A stretch of DNA of 64,000 bases from CAWGOF01 sp963824225. Lineage in GTDB: Bacteria; Acidobacteriota; Polarisedimenticolia; Polarisedimenticolales; Polarisedimenticolaceae. Under the pieces are notes generated by a model, which was not told where the DNA came from, ran no database searches, and saw only the letters and a list, made by a program, of their open reading frames with translations. Each line of letters begins with the position of its first letter. The stretch's first letter is position 1. The position numbers and the translations under genes are program-made. Positions 63,362 through 64,000 of this stretch are shown one piece after another. The stretch is taken from the NCBI GenBank assembly GCA_963824225.1, contig CAWGOF010000003.1, positions 372,001-436,000 on the forward strand, read 5' to 3'.

Positions 63362-64000
63362 GTGCCCGATTCGAGCGTGATCACCCTGACGACCAACTTC
63401 GGCCTCGACGACACGTACGTCGGCCAGCTCAAAGGCGCGATCCTCGGCGTCGATCCGGACGCGACGATCGTCGACCTGTGCCACAACGTGCGGCCGCACG
63501 ACGTGCGGGGCGGCGCCTACGCGCTCGAGGTCGGATCGTCCGCGTTCGCACCGGGGACGATCCACGTAGCGGTGGTCAACCCGGGCGTCGGAACCGCGAG
63601 GCGCATGCTCGCGGTCCGCGCCGGGAGCCATCGGTTCCTCGCCCCGGACAACGGCCTCCTCGGACGCGTGCTCGAGCGCGCGACCGCGTGGGTCGCCCAT
63701 GCGATCCAGAACCGCGCGTTCTTCGGCCCCCGGGCCTCGACGACGTTCGACGCTCGCGACGTGTTCGGCCCGGTCGCCGCGTGGATCGGCCGCGGCGTCG
63801 AGCTCGAGCGTCTCGGGCCCGCGGTGACCGACCTCGTGGGATTGGGGGTCGACCGACCGCGCCTCGAGCTGGGGCGCGCGATGCGGGTCCCGGTCGTCGC
63901 CGTCGATCGATTCGGGAACGTGGTTCTCGATGTCACGGCCGACGCGCTGTCCGGGGTGCTCGGCCACGCGGCGGACGAGAGCACCGAGCTGCACCTGACC
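63362..64000 (+). CDS. S-adenosyl-L-methionine hydrolase (DUF62 family), 3' partial
   Basis: The first 213 codons of an adenosine-forming SAM hydrolase running off the right edge with no stop. It reads ITLTTNFGLDDTYVGQLKGAILGVDPDATIVDLCHNVRPHDVRGGAYALEVGSSAFAPGTIHVAVVNPGVGT, then FLAPDNGLLGRVLERA, TFDARDVFGPVAAWIGRG, and DRFGNVVLD. The N-terminal Asp, the VNPGVGT loop, the PDNGLL segment and the DRFGN motif are those of the family, which cleaves SAM to adenosine and methionine with water. GTG 63362 is preferred; an in-frame GTG at 63377 is possible. The gene lies 77 bases from the divergent barrel fusion. Confidence 0.88.
   Translation, partial: MPDSSVITLTTNFGLDDTYVGQLKGAILGVDPDATIVDLCHNVRPHDVRGGAYALEVGSSAFAPGTIHVAVVNPGVGTARRMLAVRAGSHRFLAPDNGLLGRVLERATAWVAHAIQNRAFFGPRASTTFDARDVFGPVAAWIGRGVELERLGPAVTDLVGLGVDRPRLELGRAMRVPVVAVDRFGNVVLDVTADALSGVLGHAADESTELHLT

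Noticed and set aside
63362..64000. Opposite-strand frames (63269-63994 and 63517-63984) at the right edge
   Set aside because: The plus strand encodes a well conserved SAM hydrolase there, so these are shadows.

Overview
The window is about 70% G+C and densely packed with genes. It suggests the chromosome of an aerobic, Gram-negative bacterium of deltaproteobacterial type (Myxococcota, Desulfobacterota or Binatota-like). The reasons are a lipid A gene (lpxB), a complete MlaFED-type transporter, several outer-membrane barrels, and the yicC-gmk-rpoZ-coaBC-udg-priA housekeeping run that I associate with this group (recalled, not checked). The lineage is an inference. I found no tRNA, rRNA, CRISPR array, insertion sequence or phage integrase, and no gene-free stretch longer than about 165 bases.

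Layout. (1) 1-8.4 kb: most of an oxygen-dependent tryptophan catabolic route. An aldehyde dehydrogenase (partial at the window edge) and a RidA-type deaminase lie on the plus strand. kynB, kynA, kynU and an ACMSD-type decarboxylase lie on the minus strand. Two exported surface proteins, one with thrombospondin-3 repeats and one tail-fibre-like, sit between the two arms. (2) 8.5-19 kb, minus strand: trpG/pabA, a lipoprotein, a fused aroD-aroE, priA, a family 4 uracil-DNA glycosylase, coaBC, rpoZ, gmk, yicC, lpxB and a DUF374 acyltransferase. (3) 19-37 kb: an exopolysaccharide/capsule locus with a nucleotidyltransferase, UDP-glucuronate decarboxylase, Wzc-type tyrosine kinase, Wza, an outer-membrane barrel, a WecA-type initiating transferase, a Wzy-like polymerase, a TPR protein, an O-antigen ligase-like protein, ManC, two epimerases and two nucleotide-sugar dehydrogenases. 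(4) 37-40.5 kb: MlaD, MlaF and MlaE, and divergently PlsC. (5) 40.5-51.4 kb, minus strand: asparagine synthase, a CysQ-like phosphatase, Fcl, Gmd, a DUF4838 protein, a glycosyltransferase, an FkbM methyltransferase and an exported sugar dehydrogenase with a PKD domain. (6) 51.6-60.2 kb, plus strand: glycosyltransferase, Gfo/Idh oxidoreductase, a two-domain dehydrogenase, heparinase II/III, glycosyltransferase, WecB. (7) 60.1-64 kb: a 1044-residue three-part exported protein and the start of a SAM hydrolase gene.

The sugar genes together could supply GDP-mannose, GDP-fucose, UDP-glucuronate, UDP-galacturonate, UDP-xylose and UDP-ManNAc(A). The Wza/Wzc/Wzy set would polymerise and export the product. 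No Wzx flippase is visible. In the tryptophan route, kynurenine 3-monooxygenase and 3-hydroxyanthranilate dioxygenase are absent and may lie beyond the left edge.

Sequence quality matters here. Single-base frameshifts break the aldehyde dehydrogenase, kynU and wzc. About 14 more are concentrated between 32.8 and 37.9 kb, mostly extra bases and several in G or C runs. The encoded proteins remain conserved across every break, so assembly error is more likely than gene decay. Translational coupling is pervasive: at least 14 junctions share a four-base NTGA stop/start. GTG starts are common, and several genes have a -10 box immediately before the start codon with no ribosome binding site, which suggests leaderless transcripts.
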